Notes: generated from the sequence alone by a model not told the origin. A DNA stretch of 64,000 bases from Favolaschia claudopus (GCA_037176885.1 JAWWNJ010000018.1:1364001-1428000), one strand, 5' to 3'; counted from the first letter of the stretch, positions 21,408 through 33,801 are shown. A program made the numbers and translations.

Positions 21408-22446
21408 GGTCGAATCTGAGAGGTCTATTTCGCGAACCAGCCATCTGACCGCGGTTTTGACTAGATAGGGCGACGCAGCTCCTCTAAACTAAGCGTTTCC
21501 GCGCATTTTCAGAAAAAAATCGTGATTTTTGAAGCCGCCAGAGCGCCATCAGTGCCGAAAAATAGAGTAAATCAGGCCGAAATTCGGGTTTTCAATGTGA
21601 CGAACCTGGTAGGTAGTGACCGGGGGCCTGTATCGCACATTTGAGTCGTGAGAAGAGTCCCACGGTCGTGGGACAAAACTTGTCACGCGGATGCGGCAGA
21701 ACCAGGGCCACCCCCTGCCACCCCGCCTTCCTGGATTGCGTTTCGGCGCCGCTGTCTCGGTACCCAGACCTTGAGGGCGGTTAGAGCTTTTGAGGTAACG
21801 ATCACGCTATAACGTCCGGTAACTTAACATGGGGACTGGCAAATCACACCAAACAAATGTCTGTTTGGACTTTGTTTGTTCGGAGTCGGTCCTGCCCCCC
21901 GCCCTCTACAGTGACGCTAAAAATCTGAAACAAATTGCAAATGAGTCCTGAGCCGAATCCTGAGGAAAGTCCCCGCGCCGATTTCCCAAATTTTCCCCAA
22001 GAAGAGCGGAACATTAACGCAGAAATGGCTGTGAAATGGCTTTGCACGGAGAAAATAATCATTTGCGGAACAGCAAGGGCCAAAATAAAAAATGTGGCCG
22101 GGACATTCCCTGTAGATTACAAATACTAAGAGATCCTATACTCAAGTTGTATTGAAAATGTCGACAGTTGAGGCTGCAGAAGGGACTGATGAGGGGCAGA
22201 CATTTGATCACAGCCACTTGCCAGTCCCCACCTTGAAGTTAACAACCCCCCATCCTGTCACACACCCTTTCCTCCTTCCCCGTCCTTACTTGGTTACCCT
22301 TGTATATGCACTTCAAGGTCTGCTCAGTTGCCTTGCCTTTTTTCCTCATCAGTTTTGGAGCTCGTGGGAACCGGGAGCAACATCGCAGTTGATTCAATTC
22401 CGCCTCCACGTGCGAACCCAATGGGGTAATGTTTTTCGGCGGACGG

Positions 22447-22728
22447 GGCCGGGCAACCCGCCATTCCAAGGGTGATGGCAAATCGGTCGCCAGACCGATT
22501 AAAGCCGATGCCCTCGGCCGGTAAAACCCTCGGCAATCTGAGGCTATTTCCGGCGAAATAAAGCCCTCGAAATGACCGATTTTTCGGGCCGGGCAACCCC
22601 GCCATTCCAAGGGTGATGGCAAATCGGTCGCCAGACCGAATTAAAGCCGATGCCCTCGGCCGGTAAAAACCCTCGGCAATCTGAGGCTATTTCCGGCGAA
22701 ATAAAGCCCTCGAAATGACCGATTTTTC
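22447..22728. repeat. Tandem duplication, unit ~140 bp
   Basis: Unit 1 (22447–22585) and unit 2 (22586–22728) both start GGGCCGGGCAACC and end AATGACCGATTTTTC; they differ by a few single-base insertions. A related CCTCGGCCGG...GACCGATTTTTCGG block occurs at 25339–25403. No gene is seen between 22729 and 23220. Confidence 0.8.
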
Positions 22729-23220
22729 TACAGTGCCGGACACGCAAAGTCGACAACTTTGATCTTCCATTTATGGAAGGTGTGACACATGCCCAGGCGG
22801 CTAGTTTTCTATGTAAACATGTTGTTATAGACCGAACAACGGCTTTACACGAGCCGATTTCCCCAAAACTCAAAATAAAATAAAAAAAATGACCCCAAAA
22901 TTTTAGCCGAACACCGAGATTTCATGGGAAAATTACGAAACATAGCGCAATCGACTCCGTTAATTAAGCTGGTTCTGTCCCTGATAACATCAAAGCAATT
23001 TCACGAGCCGTTTTGGCACAAATTCCTTGGGAAACATCGCCGTATTTGGACAACTTACATCATGTTGATCAATTCTATCACAGACCATGTGTCAACATGC
23101 TTGCCGACCACCATGCCGTGCCGCTGCCCTGGGTTGGTGCTGAGAATTTGCAGCTGAGAATTTGCACGGATTACCGCCCATATTGTAGTTCAGGCCGTCA
23201 CCCTTCCACCAAGGATCAGT

Positions 23221-23372
23221 AATTTTGCGCTCGGAGCTCAAAAGGGGTACACACAGTTTCGATTTTTGACCTCAAAAATTTGGCCACAGCCAAAATGTCG
23301 TGGGAAAAACTTCGGAGGTGGTTTTTCGAGCTTTTCAGGGGTCGGCGAATCCGAATCTGAAGTCAGATTTAT
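23221..23372. repeat. Dispersed ~150-bp block (copy 1)
   Basis: Aligns with 28884–29043 (shared GTACACACA, GCCAAAATGTCGTGGG, AAACTTCGGAGGTGG, GAAGTCAGATTTAT). It abuts the truncated end of the gypsy relic, suggesting an insertion or a shared element end. Confidence 0.65.
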
Positions 23373-24390
23373 CCCAAACGTCATCGTCAACAATACGACC
23401 GAGAACCTTCATTTCTGGCTTCAGGAATTGAAGCTTATGCTCGCTGAGGTACAGTGTCTCGCGTTTTAAGATGTCAATAATTGCTTTGACATGCTTGAGG
23501 TGATCGTCTAACGATTCAGAGTAGATGATGATATCGTCCAGATAATCTTCCAATGAAATCCGAAAATAGGTAGTTCATTAAAGATTAATACCTCGCCGGC
23601 GCGTTACAGTCGCCTATCTGAATAACCAGACTGACCATATTCCCATCAGGAGTAGTTACCGTGGTACGGTCAACATGCTCGGGAATAATCCGAATTTGCT
23701 CATAGGCATCCTGTCCGTCAATCAGAGACCGATATTTACACCGAGCAACTCGGCGCAAAATACCTTCCATGTCCGGAAGTGGAGACGACAATTTGTGAGT
23801 ATTCTTATTGCGGGCTCGCAGGTCAACCACGGTGCGTAGTTTCGGCGGGTTTGTTTTGGCTTTCGGAATTAATAGCATGGGAACAGTATTCCCCGAGCTG
23901 GTGACTTTCCAGCGCCCTGTTTTCAAAAGATTTCGGCGTTTCTCATGCCATTGAGGGACGAAGAGCCTCGGGACACCGAGAGGGTCTCCATGGTAAGATT
24001 TTCTCCTCATCAATGAGAGGAATAGTGTGATTGATTGCGCGCAAAGGCGGCAAGGATGTTTCCGAAGCTTTCTTGCAAATCGGTTTAGCGTATTCAATCA
24101 ACTCATCAGAGCAGATTAAATTGTATGGTTCTTCAGCTCAGTCGAATGAGAATAGATTTTTGCAGTTGCGACTCCCGAAATTGGTAAGCACTTCGCGCTA
24201 CCAACATACACTCGAGCTGGATTGAACCCAATATTAACCTGATGTTGAAACAGCCAGGCTGTCCCCAAAATCATGGTGGTATCCGCTGATATTTGCGACG
24301 AGAAGGTGCGAGGACAACTGATGTCCTGATATTTGAAAACTAACTTCAACGGATGGTTAATCTTCGACCTTGATCCTGAACAGCAAGCTG
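23373..24390 (-). pseudogene. Ty3/gypsy protease–RT relic (second)
   Basis: On the minus strand a retropepsin-end motif TTMILGTAWLFQHQVNIGF lies at 24116–24390. RT follows: KTGRWKVTSSGNTVPMLLI, LRTVVDLRARNKNT, KYRSLIDGQDAYEQIRI (motif A, D present), then a gap and YLDDIIIYSESLDDHLKHV (YxDD) near 23470–23545. Sequence between motif A and YxDD is largely missing. The upstream protease end is interrupted by the MITE at 24391–25107 and the downstream end by the repeat at 23221–23372. It is a different family from the relic at 20.4–21.4 kb. Confidence 0.7.
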
Positions 24391-25107
24391 GAGAGTTTGC
24401 GGTGAGCCGCCAGAAGCCACCTGGCGGCTCTAACGGCATGCGGATTGGAGCGGCTACGTCATGTGGCGGCTCGTTCAGCGGCTCGTCGCGCGCGGGTCCT
24501 TAGCGGTTGGGTAGTGGTTGTGTACCTTGCATACTTGACTATACCTTCAATGAGAGTTCGTTGTCCAAACGTGCATAATTGTTTTGAATTGAAGCAATTT
24601 CCAGCGTCAACCAAGGGGTACCAACCCTTAAAACTTCGGACACAGGGTCGGAAAAGTGACCTTAACGCTCGCTCGACCTGGCCATGTTGTTCGGGTTTGT
24701 CCAGGATACAACAATATATTATGTAATCAAATATTTTTCTTACTTTTTTTTTCTGACCTTCTCAAACGCGTTTTCAGACCAATCCAAGGCTAGGTCGGAA
24801 AAGTGGAATAAGGCGACCTTGAGGCCCACCCCCCCCCCTTAGCCGGTGTCTCGGGTTTTGCCGGTGGGTACCCCTTGGCGTCAACCGAAGTCTTCGGCTC
24901 GAATGCGCGATAGCGTCAGATTTTCGGGTTCAATTTTCTTCGTGTGTGTATGGCTCAAGATATAGATGACTAAGTACTAAGAATAGACTCGCAAAAACTT
25001 AAACCAGTCTTACCAGCCGCCAAACGAGCCGCCAGGCAGCATAGCCGCTCCAATCCGCATGCCATTAGAGCCGCCAGGTGGCTTCTGGCGGCTCACCGCA
25101 AACTCTC
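24391..25107. mobile_element. DNA element with ~65-bp inverted repeats (GCGGT–GCC family, copy 2)
   Basis: Left end GAGAGTTTGCGGTGAGCC and its reverse complement at the right continue for about 65 bp with one or two mismatches (including GGAGCGGC). Right flank is TA, left is TG. The ~590-bp centre has no supported gene; its GTCGGAAAAGTG repeats are unexplained. Confidence 0.8.
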
Positions 25108-25870
25108 TATTACCGTTTCCGAACTACCTACTATACGAAATCCCCGCCAACCCCTACCGTACTGCTGCATAGCTCTTCAAGAATCTGTTTTGTTGAGTTG
25201 AGGGGGGGATATCGCCAATTGGAGGGAGTTGGTAGAATTCACCAAAGACTATGGGTGGAATGTTCCCCGATTGCTCGTCCGCAAATGGTGGAGAAATCTA
25301 CGATCAACTCTTCCAAGTTGTACCCTGCTTTCCCTTTTCCAAGGGGAAATCCCTCGGCCGGGAAAACGCGTTTTAGAAAAGCCTCGGAATGACCGATTTT
25401 TCGGCCATGACGGCAGTGACAGCTGCGTGACCGACGGCCATTCCCGAAGTCCGCTCACTCGTTGACCGCAGGTGTACCGCTGCGTTTGTCGCCTTCGGAG
25501 AGGTTGCGTCAAACCCGTTTCTGGGCGTCCAACCCCGGACCCTGTTTCATTGGTAGACACCCGAGTATTAGTCTCCTTCGTAAGTCAGTCACTTCGGCTA
25601 AATCTGAGGATCTTCGTCACTTTGTGCTACCACCAGTGTCTTGGATATACTTACCACTATCCAGTGAGTACATATAAGCTTTAGCTGTCAAAATTAATAA
25701 TCCAGAAAAAACAGGGCCGCTGAGTCACTGCAACCAGATTCATCAGGAGCAGAGTTTTGAAGGTGAATACTGTACAATTACGTTCAAATCGTTAATCACG
25801 CGTCACACCCACCTCTCCCGAACCGAATTTTTGCCCTGTGTCACTGACTCATGTCGGAAAAATTGAAAAA
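25108..25870. other. Non-coding interval with 62-bp block
   Basis: Holds the second copy of the 62-bp block (25563–25624) and a CCTCGGCCGG segment related to the tandem repeat at 22447. No gene supported. Confidence 0.35.
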
Positions 25871-26284
25871 GCCTGGTAAGGCCTTGGAGCACCTAACGGC
25901 CTTATAAGGCCTAATAAGGTTCGAGGGGTGACCTTATAAGGCGTGATAAGGTCTGGTTAGGTCTTCCCAGGCTAACTTCCCGGAGGTTACAAAACTGAGT
26001 TGGGGTTGTTAGAGACATGGTAGGTGTGGTTTTATTGCATCTTTTTCGGCGGAAAATTCAGAGTTGTATTGCTTTTGATAATTTGTGCTGTGATTGTATG
26101 TCAAGATGGCTGATTTGAATTTCAAAAAGTATGTAGGGGAGCATATATACTCATGTGTAGTAAATCACCAGTCAATGTACGAGCAATATCTTGAGTTGTT
26201 GTGTTATGGGGAAATTGTACAGGTAAGTATCCGAGAGCTACGCCATATGTATATGGAACAAAATTTCCCTAATTGTAAAGCTCT

Positions 26285-26362
26285 CTTAGCATAGCAGTAT
26301 TGTACATTGCCATTGTTTTATTCGCACTGCAGAGGTCGAGCGTTCGATTCTCGCAAGCACCA
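26285..26362 (+). repeat. tRNA-like / SINE-like module
   Basis: B-box GCGTTCGATTC within a CGAG/CTCG stem, then CAAGCACCA, preceded by an A-box-like TTAGCATAGCAG. The 5' acceptor strand does not pair with the 3' end, so it is a remnant, not a credible tRNA. Confidence 0.35.
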
Positions 26363-26365
26363 GTA

Positions 26366-26734
26366 CTGTAGATACTTGTACCGAGGCAACCGACCCCGAC
26401 ACCGTGACACCGTGACCCGCCTTCGGCAACGCAACCAGAGCGGCAGTGAGCGTGACGGTTGAATTTTGCGCAACCGAGAACGCGAAAATTGGCCATGATC
26501 TTGGGCAAATTCAGACTTTGAGCAGTCCAACTGCGACGAAAATAGTTGGAAACGACAATTCAGAGGATTTTAGCAAAAATGGCGCCAAAATAGGGCGAAA
26601 AAATGAATATTTTCTGAAATGTCACGATTTTTTGGAGACAACCAGACCGCCCGTGACCGTGACCCGCCGCGGTTTGGGCAACGCAACGGAGCCCACCGTG
26701 ACCGTGACGGTTGCCTTGGTACAAGTATTTACAG
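26366..26734. mobile_element. TA-flanked MITE, CTGTAGATAC family B (copy 1)
   Basis: Termini CTGTAGATACTTGTACCG, TA at 26364–26365 and 26735–26736. Same family as 41777–42144, including the GACGGTTGCC arm and the AATTGTCGTTTCCA-type centre in inverse orientation. No gene. 27016–27422 holds nothing recognisable. Confidence 0.8.
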
Positions 26735-27422
26735 TAATTAATTGTTAGAGTCAGTATTGTAGTACAACAGAAATAGATAGTATTAGAAAGTCAAGACAAG
26801 GTGCAAGCAGACACCTTACAAAGAAGGTAAAGTGGTAATACTTTTGCTTAACGCCGCCGAACATGCCTTGTAAGGCCTTACAAGCCTCATTAGGTCCTAT
26901 AAGGTCCATTATGTGTTATAAGGCCCTATATGTAGTATTTGGTACGTATTTAAACCTTGTAACCCTCCTTTTCCCCAACGGCCTTATTAGACCTTACAAG
27001 GCCTGCCCAGGCCCAACAACCCTTTTTTGATTTTCCGACACACGCCTCACACGGGCCATTGTCGAAAAAAATCCTTCAAAATGGGATTTTGCTCAAAAAT
27101 CACTTTGCTAGTAATGTGGGCCCTCTGGTGTGTTTTCTTGACTTCTTATGTTCAATTTCTTCTAGGTTTCCACTTGAAGTGATTTTCAACTGAATTCTCG
27201 GTACCGTCTGAAATGCGGTTTTTTTGCTCAAGGTATAGTATTTCTCCACCGCATTCCCAATCCTCGCGGAAAAAATCCAGACTCACTTACTAAATGTTTT
27301 CAGGCTCCTCCTCGCGAGACTGGGGGTTGTCGAAAATTTGCGCCCTGTCACACCACGCCAGGACCAGATGTCGAATTGGTTCAGGCGCGTTCACCCCCCA
27401 TGTCGATTTGAACGTAATTGTA

Positions 27423-27753
27423 CTGTGCGCACGAAAGCTTGACTGAACCGATGATCATCCGTTGTTTTTTCCAGCATATGCGCAGTCGCATCACTTATTT
27501 CGGTACGTCAGTTCGTTGAATACGTCAACACAATCCTGAATTCACTCCACAGCTCATTCTCTCGCCCAGAACGCTCATTTACGCGTCATTCTACTTTTGC
27601 ATCGCCGAAGTAAGCCTAAGCATCTCTCTCCCTCCTCCCCTGAACGTCAACCAACATGCTTCCTAACCAAAGTGTACTCCAACGCCCTTCTCGCGAGCCT
27701 CAACGCCCGCACCATCATCCGCGGCCGCATCACCGGCGTCGACAGCAACCCCT
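27423..27753 (+). pseudogene. Partial DUF6534-type gene copy (3' exons)
   Basis: Near-identical to the reverse complement of about 31455–31785, i.e. the last exons of the minus-strand DUF6534 gene, including the introns between ICAVASLIS, LILSPRTLIYASFYFCI and VYSNALLASLNA. One G is missing before the intron near 27607. It stops abruptly at ...GACAGCAACCCC. This is a duplicated fragment in inverted orientation. Confidence 0.75.
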
Positions 27754-27922
27754 GAGAGGTTCAGAAGGAGTCGGAGATGTTTTATCAATCACCGGAAGCG
27801 ACAGTTGGGCATCCGCATCAAACATTCTTGACTCATATTAATATTCATGAGCGGCAAGGGCGGCGAGGGCGACAACGGCGGCATGGTTGGTTAGAGCACA
27901 AATGGGGCTTCAGCTTCAGACC

Positions 27923-28854
27923 CAGTCAAAAGTGCGTTGGATAGTTTGAGATGATCTGGGATGGAATGATAAAAGCAGCAGCTAAAAGTGATGATTTGAG
28001 ATCGTTCGTCAATGGAATTCGAAACATTTCGTCTCATCACAGTGTCTGGCAACGGCGACCTAGGGCGACCTTCCATGGATTTCTTCAAGTCGACCGCATC
28101 ACTCGGTTATTGTACAACGGCAGTATAAAGTGGCACCACTTTCCGCCACGTCATCCACTCTCTCTTGCCTTCTTCTACCTCGTCTGAGTCGTTTTGCCTC
28201 CTCCGCCACTTCCTCGTCTGTGTCGGGCCTTCGAAGCCCAGCCAAATGTCGTCTCCTGCTATTCACATCTGCTCTTGTCTAGTATCCACGGCGCGTTGTG
28301 ACCATGATCTTCTGTTGAGGGCGAAGGTATGTTTTTACCCATTTTTTATTTCTACACCGCTCTTACCAGTTCCCACCCAGCTACCAGTGCTCCGCTCTTG
28401 CTCTAGCTTAGAAACACCAAACGGTAGATCCAAACTCTATTGTCTGCAAGCCTGTGGCGCTGGCTGTTATACCGTTCATGCCGGCGTCAATCCTCGAGTG
28501 TCTCTTTCTTTCCTTTTATCTCTGGTTTACCTTGCCTCCTGGCCGGTCTCGATGCTTTTGCGGTCCAAGTATATATATAATATATATGGTACTAGATAGT
28601 GTACCATTGTATATTTCGATAATTTACACCATCTCAAAGCATCCTATATGTTCTGTTGACGCCACAACGCCTCCCTCTACCAGTTGCGATGCATTGAGAT
28701 GAATTGTACAAACATTCAGACTATCACGATGCATCTCAAGCTATACCGAAAAAGTCTGCCACTTTTCCAGATGGTTTGAGAATGGATGAGATAGTTTGAA
28801 GATATTCGCATTTCATCTCATTTCATTTCACTCAATCCCGTGAACTTTTGACTG
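27923..28854. mobile_element. Candidate MITE with CAGTCAAAAGT ends
   Basis: Inverted ends CAGTCAAAAGT / ACTTTTGACTG. GGCTTCAG occurs just outside both ends, but offset on the left, so the target duplication is uncertain. Subterminal GAGAT(A/G)GTTTGA and CATTTCATCTCA motifs recur. A CT-rich interior has no convincing gene. Confidence 0.45.
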
Positions 28855-28883
28855 GGCTTCAGAAGGCATACTAGTTAGCTAAT

Positions 28884-29043
28884 TTTTGTTCCCCGAGGCT
28901 CGGAGAGGTACACACAATTTTGAGTTTTTTGACTCAAAAATTTGGCCGCAGCCAAAATGTCGTGGGAAAAACTTCGGAGGTGGTTTTTTTGGACATTTTC
29001 GAGGGTGTTGAGTCTGATTCTGAAGTCAGATTTATGCCAAAAT
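28884..29043. repeat. Dispersed ~150-bp block (copy 2)
   Basis: Partner of 23221–23372. It is followed by a GC-rich segment (29170–29290) with a GGCGCCGCACGCGGCGCC palindrome and no gene. Confidence 0.65.
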
Positions 29044-29318
29044 TCGCGTTCTTCGGCAATCATCATTGTCGACTTTGGGTGTCCCGCACTGTATATTACG
29101 TTGAAGCAGTGCATCCTATACTTGAAAAGAGGGCCAGGCCATCAGTCTCGTGACTTCTGACAGAAAATCGGGTTCCCGGCGCCGCACGCGGCGCCGCGGG
29201 CACGGAAAAAAATCGCAAGAAATTTAAACCGGGGTTTGCCCCGAGAAGCTGTGCACCAGCCGCGCAGCGAGCCGGCCCTGCCGAAGGCGGGGTGCTCAAG
29301 CTTGTAACAATTAACATA

Positions 29319-29489
29319 CTGTACCGATCTGTATGGAGGCAACGCTCTGAGGAGCGTTACGCGCCGTTGCTAGCCTTTTATGGTAATTTGCTGTGCAAAA
29401 GCAGTGCAAAATTACTATATATGGGACGATTTGTAAGCAAAAATGGCCCTGCGTTATGCGTTACGTTGCTACCATACAAATCGGTACAG
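29319..29489. mobile_element. TA-flanked MITE, CTGTACCGAT family A (copy 1)
   Basis: 171 bp, termini CTGTACCGATCTGTATGG, TA at 29317–29318 and 29490–29491. It reads identical to the copy at 57982–58152. Interior holds inverted GCGTTACG segments. Confidence 0.9.
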
Positions 29490-29491
29490 TA

Positions 29492-30825
29492 CTATCCTAA
29501 CCCGTGATGTGTCCTCGAAATTGATGCAGGCCCATATTGTTCCGAATTTCTTCATATTTTTTCTCAGCATTGAAGGGTATGCATAGCCACATCTGATACA
29601 TACTCTTGAATATTTAGGGGACTAGGAAGCTCCGACTGCGTCGGAAGACACCTTGCTTGAGATAAAAAAAATGATTTATTGTATCAAGGTACATGCTTTC
29701 GGCATATATTAAAGAAAGTTCTCTGCTTTCTGCCAGTAAAACTGCTACTAGTGCTAGCCTGTGGAAACAGGACTTGTATCTCGAATTAGGGTTGAGCCTC
29801 GGCCGTTGTGTAACTTGCTATAGTCTGCGTGAATTCGATTGGCGTAGAAAGAGGAATTTGCGAACTAGAACAGGCGCGGGCTGAAAACAAAGTGAAACAT
29901 ATCAGTGTTGGAGCCACATAGAAAATTCCTAGAGTCCAGGACCTAGACAGCTGAAAATGCTTGAAAAGGAAGTAGGTGCCGGAAGTTCTCCATCTTGTCT
30001 GGAAATTTACCTTCTCAGTCACCGAATTTTCGCATCCTTGATATTGAATTTGCAACCGCAAACTTGGTATGGGGTCCAAGAGTACATCCCAGCTCTGGTT
30101 TAGTTTCTGATAAACAATATGAGCTTTCTCACATCTTTGCATTGAGATAATTCACTTAGCTGACTCGACGCGGAGAATACTACTGAATGTTACGACCAAG
30201 GGGGCTAAAACCCTTCGATCCAGCCACGAGGGGCGCAGGTGCGCAGAATGACGGGATTCATTCACATTGCCTGTATCATCATTGGGTAGTCTGCGAGGGA
30301 TGGACGGTCTTCCCTGGAAGTAAAAAGATTGGCCAATGAACCAAGTCAGTTGTATCGTTAGCCAAGCCAGTTTAATTCCTGCAACACAGATGCTGCCTAT
30401 TTTGAGGCCAGGGGCCCTGATATCAGCGCGTTTTTACAGCGAGTACCCAGTTCCACAAGAAAGTCGAGTCGATGCATCCAACCACGAGCGGACACGGAAA
30501 TTTTCAGCACAGCGACCAGCCGACTGCCGTTGACAGCAGATCCAATGGTCGATGTGCGTGACAGTTGATACAATGAGAATATGTACTGATTCGAGATTGA
30601 GACTAAGTGGAGTGCAACCGCTTGCGGAGATTCGCCGACTCGGGAAACATCGATTTTCTCTTTGAATTGTTGTTGGTACAGAGTACAGACTGTAGACCCG
30701 AATGTAGCAGTGCTAGTGCAAGATAATGCTATGTTAGGTGGAAATATTACCTCCGCTGACACTGGAGAACTCGAAAGTTGACGGTGATGCGATGGTTTTG
30801 GGTGGTCCGTTTTTTTAGTCTTGAC
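29492..30825. other. Non-coding interval
   Basis: No gene, repeat or terminal structure that I can support; open frames are short and lack family motifs. Confidence 0.3.
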
Positions 30826-30959
30826 CTTCCACCATGACAGCAGCTACCTTAGACTCGGGAGCGCCGTTGGGCAATACGTGCGTTCGTGACCGCAATTCAT
30901 ACCGTTCTCCGGCTCAAGCAAGCGCAGGATGGGTTCTATGCTCCTCGGTGTCATCTTTA
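30826..30959 (+). pseudogene. Partial DUF6534-type gene copy (promoter and first exon)
   Basis: Matches the reverse complement of the 5' end of the minus-strand DUF6534 gene (34734–34824 plus 34966–34990), but without the 138-bp MITE present there. It therefore preserves the empty target site TTA at 30849–30851. Homology ends at GTCATCTTTA. Confidence 0.75.
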
Positions 30960-32223
30960 CGGGCGAAGGTCAGTTAAAGTGGTCCGTGAACAATATATGT
31001 ATGTATAACTAATACTCTATACGCGGGAAAAGGTGCTCTAGGGCCGTGTTTTAGCTTTGAGAAAGGGTATGATGGTCGTGCGGCCTATTTTTGGGAGATG
31101 TGGACTCTCTTCTAGGTGAAGGCGAAGTGACATTCGAGGAAGACAAGCTAAGCAGCGGAGTCAGGCTCCTTAATCTGAGCACACCGTCAGCAAAAATCCA
31201 TCGCGAAACGATTGATAATTCAAACGCACCTCGGTCGAAGTAAACGCACTCTTCCTGTCACTATAGCTCCCATCCCCATCCGCATACATCTCAGTCCTCC
31301 GATCAATCCTCACCGCAAGCGGCTCATCCCCCGCGCCCGCCGTCGAAACAACATCAATCTCAATATCCCCAGGTCTCACGAAGACGTCGCGCGACAGACG
31401 CCGCGTTGCTGCGGCACTTGCACTGCCGTTGCGTGAGGCCTTTACGTTGATGTGGTGGAGGGGGTTGCTGTCGACGCCGGTGATGCGGCCGCGGATGATG
31501 GTGCGGGCGTTGAGGCTCGCAAGAAGGGCGTTGGAGTACACTTTGGTTAGGAAGCATGTTGGTTGACGTTCAGGGGAGGAGGGAGAGAGATGCTTAGGCT
31601 TACTTCGGCCGATGCAAAAGTAGAATGACGCGTAAATGAGCGTTCTGGGCGAGAGAATGAGCTGTGGAGTGAATTCAGGATTGTGTTGACGTATTCAACG
31701 AACTGACGTACCGAAATAAGTGATGCGACTGCGCATATGCTGGAAAAAACAACGGATGATCATCGGTTCAGTCAAGCTTTCGTGCGCACAGGCGAAACCA
31801 TCCGAACCTGGTCAATCTAAATGAAGTAATCCAAAAGTCAGCGTGAACATGCTAACAGACACTCAAGGCAGACGCGCTTACAGTCCCGTATTAATCGTGA
31901 AAGCAATCTGGAGTCGAATCAGCGCCCAAGGCCTGACGTCGAAAGACTACTGCTTGCTCACCAGTTTGTTTACCATGCTCTTCGTTCTGTAGTATTCGCA
32001 ATGAGCTGCTGTTATGTGATATAGAAAGAAGGATTCAAAACGCACTCGACAGACTCGGGGTTACTTTGGCGCAGCATCAAACACATCATCGCGGTGATGT
32101 AGACATCTGCGGCTGCCGATAGTGCGTTGATGGTGATTGTAAGTGCCTGAACGAGCAAGAGTCTTACACTGTTCGAGCCGGAGAAGGACAGATGCAAACC
32201 GAGATTTGGAGAAGGTCTTGATA

Positions 32224-33801
32224 CACTGACTGGGAAAAAGTATGGGATCACGGCATCTGTGAGAAAGATGCTCGTGTTGCGCAAGATCGCGGGGATAGAC
32301 TGGTAACTTTTGTGACTCATTATGGAGTACACTATGTGTAGTATGTGCCTGTAAGATATCGGGAGGCTGCGTCCAAAAATGAGAGCTGTGCAATGAATTT
32401 ATTGGTGATGGGTGATCCAATTATATATCTGCTTTTTGCCGCTTTAGGAAATACAAGTCAGAAAATGAGTTTGAGAGGGAAAACGGACAAGAAAAGCTCA
32501 CAGAACATTAATAGTGAGTCGGGCCTCCCTTTTCTTTCAACACTTTGCGCACCCTGTTGGGCATACTGCCGTATAACTTGTCAGTATATGTCTGATCTAT
32601 TTTCTCCCACTCCTCCTTCAAAGTGATCCTGGTTCTTCGGCAGAGAGTCCCGAGCGCGTACCATACGCTCCAAATGATCCCAAAGATTCTCTATGATGCT
32701 CATATTGAGCGAGTACGGGCACCAGGGAAGAACATCAAAGCCCTCGAGATTAAGCCACCCCTGCGCGTGCTTGGATTTATGCTTTGAGTCGCCGTCTTGC
32801 TGGAAATAAATAGTCGAGCGGTCCAAATTACGCTGGTCCAGAATGTTGAGGAGGGATTTCGAGAGGATGTCAGTGTAAACGAAGCGATCCATGATCCCTT
32901 CGGTCCGATGAAGTTGACCGACACCGTGTCGGGTGAGACAGCCCCAGACCATAACACTCCCGCCGCCGAGTTGGACCTATATCTGGAGTCATACGCCTTC
33001 CCTGGTTCCCTTTAGCACCACTGTCGGCCACCCGAACCAATGATGTTGAATTTTGACTCATCTGAAAATATAACGGCCCGCCAATTCTCTGCAGTCCGGT
33101 AACAATGAAGTTCCCCCCCACTCTTTTCGCTTCCTCCGGTGCTCTGGCTTCAACAGAGACTTGGATTGGCATACATAGACCCCTAGTTCACGCTCTCGTA
33201 GCGCAGACCGGACCGTATCGACGTGCAAATGCGGGAAATATTTCCGCTGCAGGTCTGATGCATTCTTGGCTTTGCCAGAAGAGAGCAATTGGAGGGCTCT
33301 ACGGATGTTTCTCTCGCTCATTTGGCGTGAGCGACTCGGCCTAGGTGCTTTCTCATCGAAGCCGTGTGTTGGACCATAGCGGGCATTGATTTGGAAGACC
33401 GTAGAGGGCGCAACATTCTCTTTTTAGGCTACATCTCTATTTGAGATGCCTGCCTTCTTAAGGGCGTCTATGGCGGCCTTGTTTACGGCAGTGGTGTTGA
33501 ACATGATGTGAAGAATGAGTTACAACAGGTCTGGGGTAAATCGAGCGCGTCGTTGTGGTGATTCAGAGTGAAAAGTCTTGGGCTTGCCAAATGCGGAAAA
33601 AGTATTGGATCACGTGTACGCGATAATCACGCTCTCTGACGACAACGCGCGCACATCGGACGTCGAGTTAATACATGTAGAAAGGGTAGTCCTAGAGGTA
33701 TACGAAGCACTATATATCACCCCCAAAATTTGCTCACTCGCGCCGCAGTTCAAGCCGAAAGTTTGAAAACCAGGTGATCCCATACTTTTTCCGAGTCAGT
33801 G
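32224..33801 (-). mobile_element. Tc1/mariner transposon, decayed
   Basis: 1,578 bp with inverted ends CACTGACTGGGAAAAAG / CACTGACTCGGAAAAAG (right end reverse-complemented) and TA duplications at 32222–32223 and 33802–33803. It carries a degenerate transposase on the minus strand. Confidence 0.9.
32590..33506 (-). pseudogene. Tc1-like transposase relic
   Basis: From an ATG near 33506 the frame reads MFNTTAVNKAAIDALKKAG with a helix-turn-helix-like start, then a TAA stop after about 27 codons. Downstream SERNIRRALQLLSSGKAKNA, the catalytic YIFSDES-equivalent region (frameshifted), VMVWGCLTRHGVGQL, IYFQQDGDSKHKSKHAQGWL and SIIENLWDHLERM follow. The second Asp (QQD) and the Glu (IIEN) are separated by 34 residues, the D34E signature of Tc1. 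Stops and frameshifts make it non-functional. Confidence 0.85.

Larger units (their letters stand above)
25875..27015. mobile_element. Candidate hAT-like element with AAGGCC subterminal arrays
   Basis: Both ends carry dense (T)AAGGCC / GGCCTTA repeats; the outermost GCCTGGTAAGGCCTTGG is an imperfect inverted match to GCCTGGGCAGGCCTTG at the right end. No target duplication could be fixed. The pattern resembles the TTAAGG arrays of the element at 15116–15995. A MITE is nested at 26366–26734. Confidence 0.4.

Noticed and set aside
27656..27841. His/Arg-rich frame (HHHPRPHHRRRQQ)
   Set aside because: It is the wrong frame of a DUF6534 exon fragment; the same reading appears on the minus strand at 31360–31557.
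29170..29260. GC palindrome as a transcription terminator
   Set aside because: No adjacent gene and the terminator concept does not apply to this eukaryotic context.
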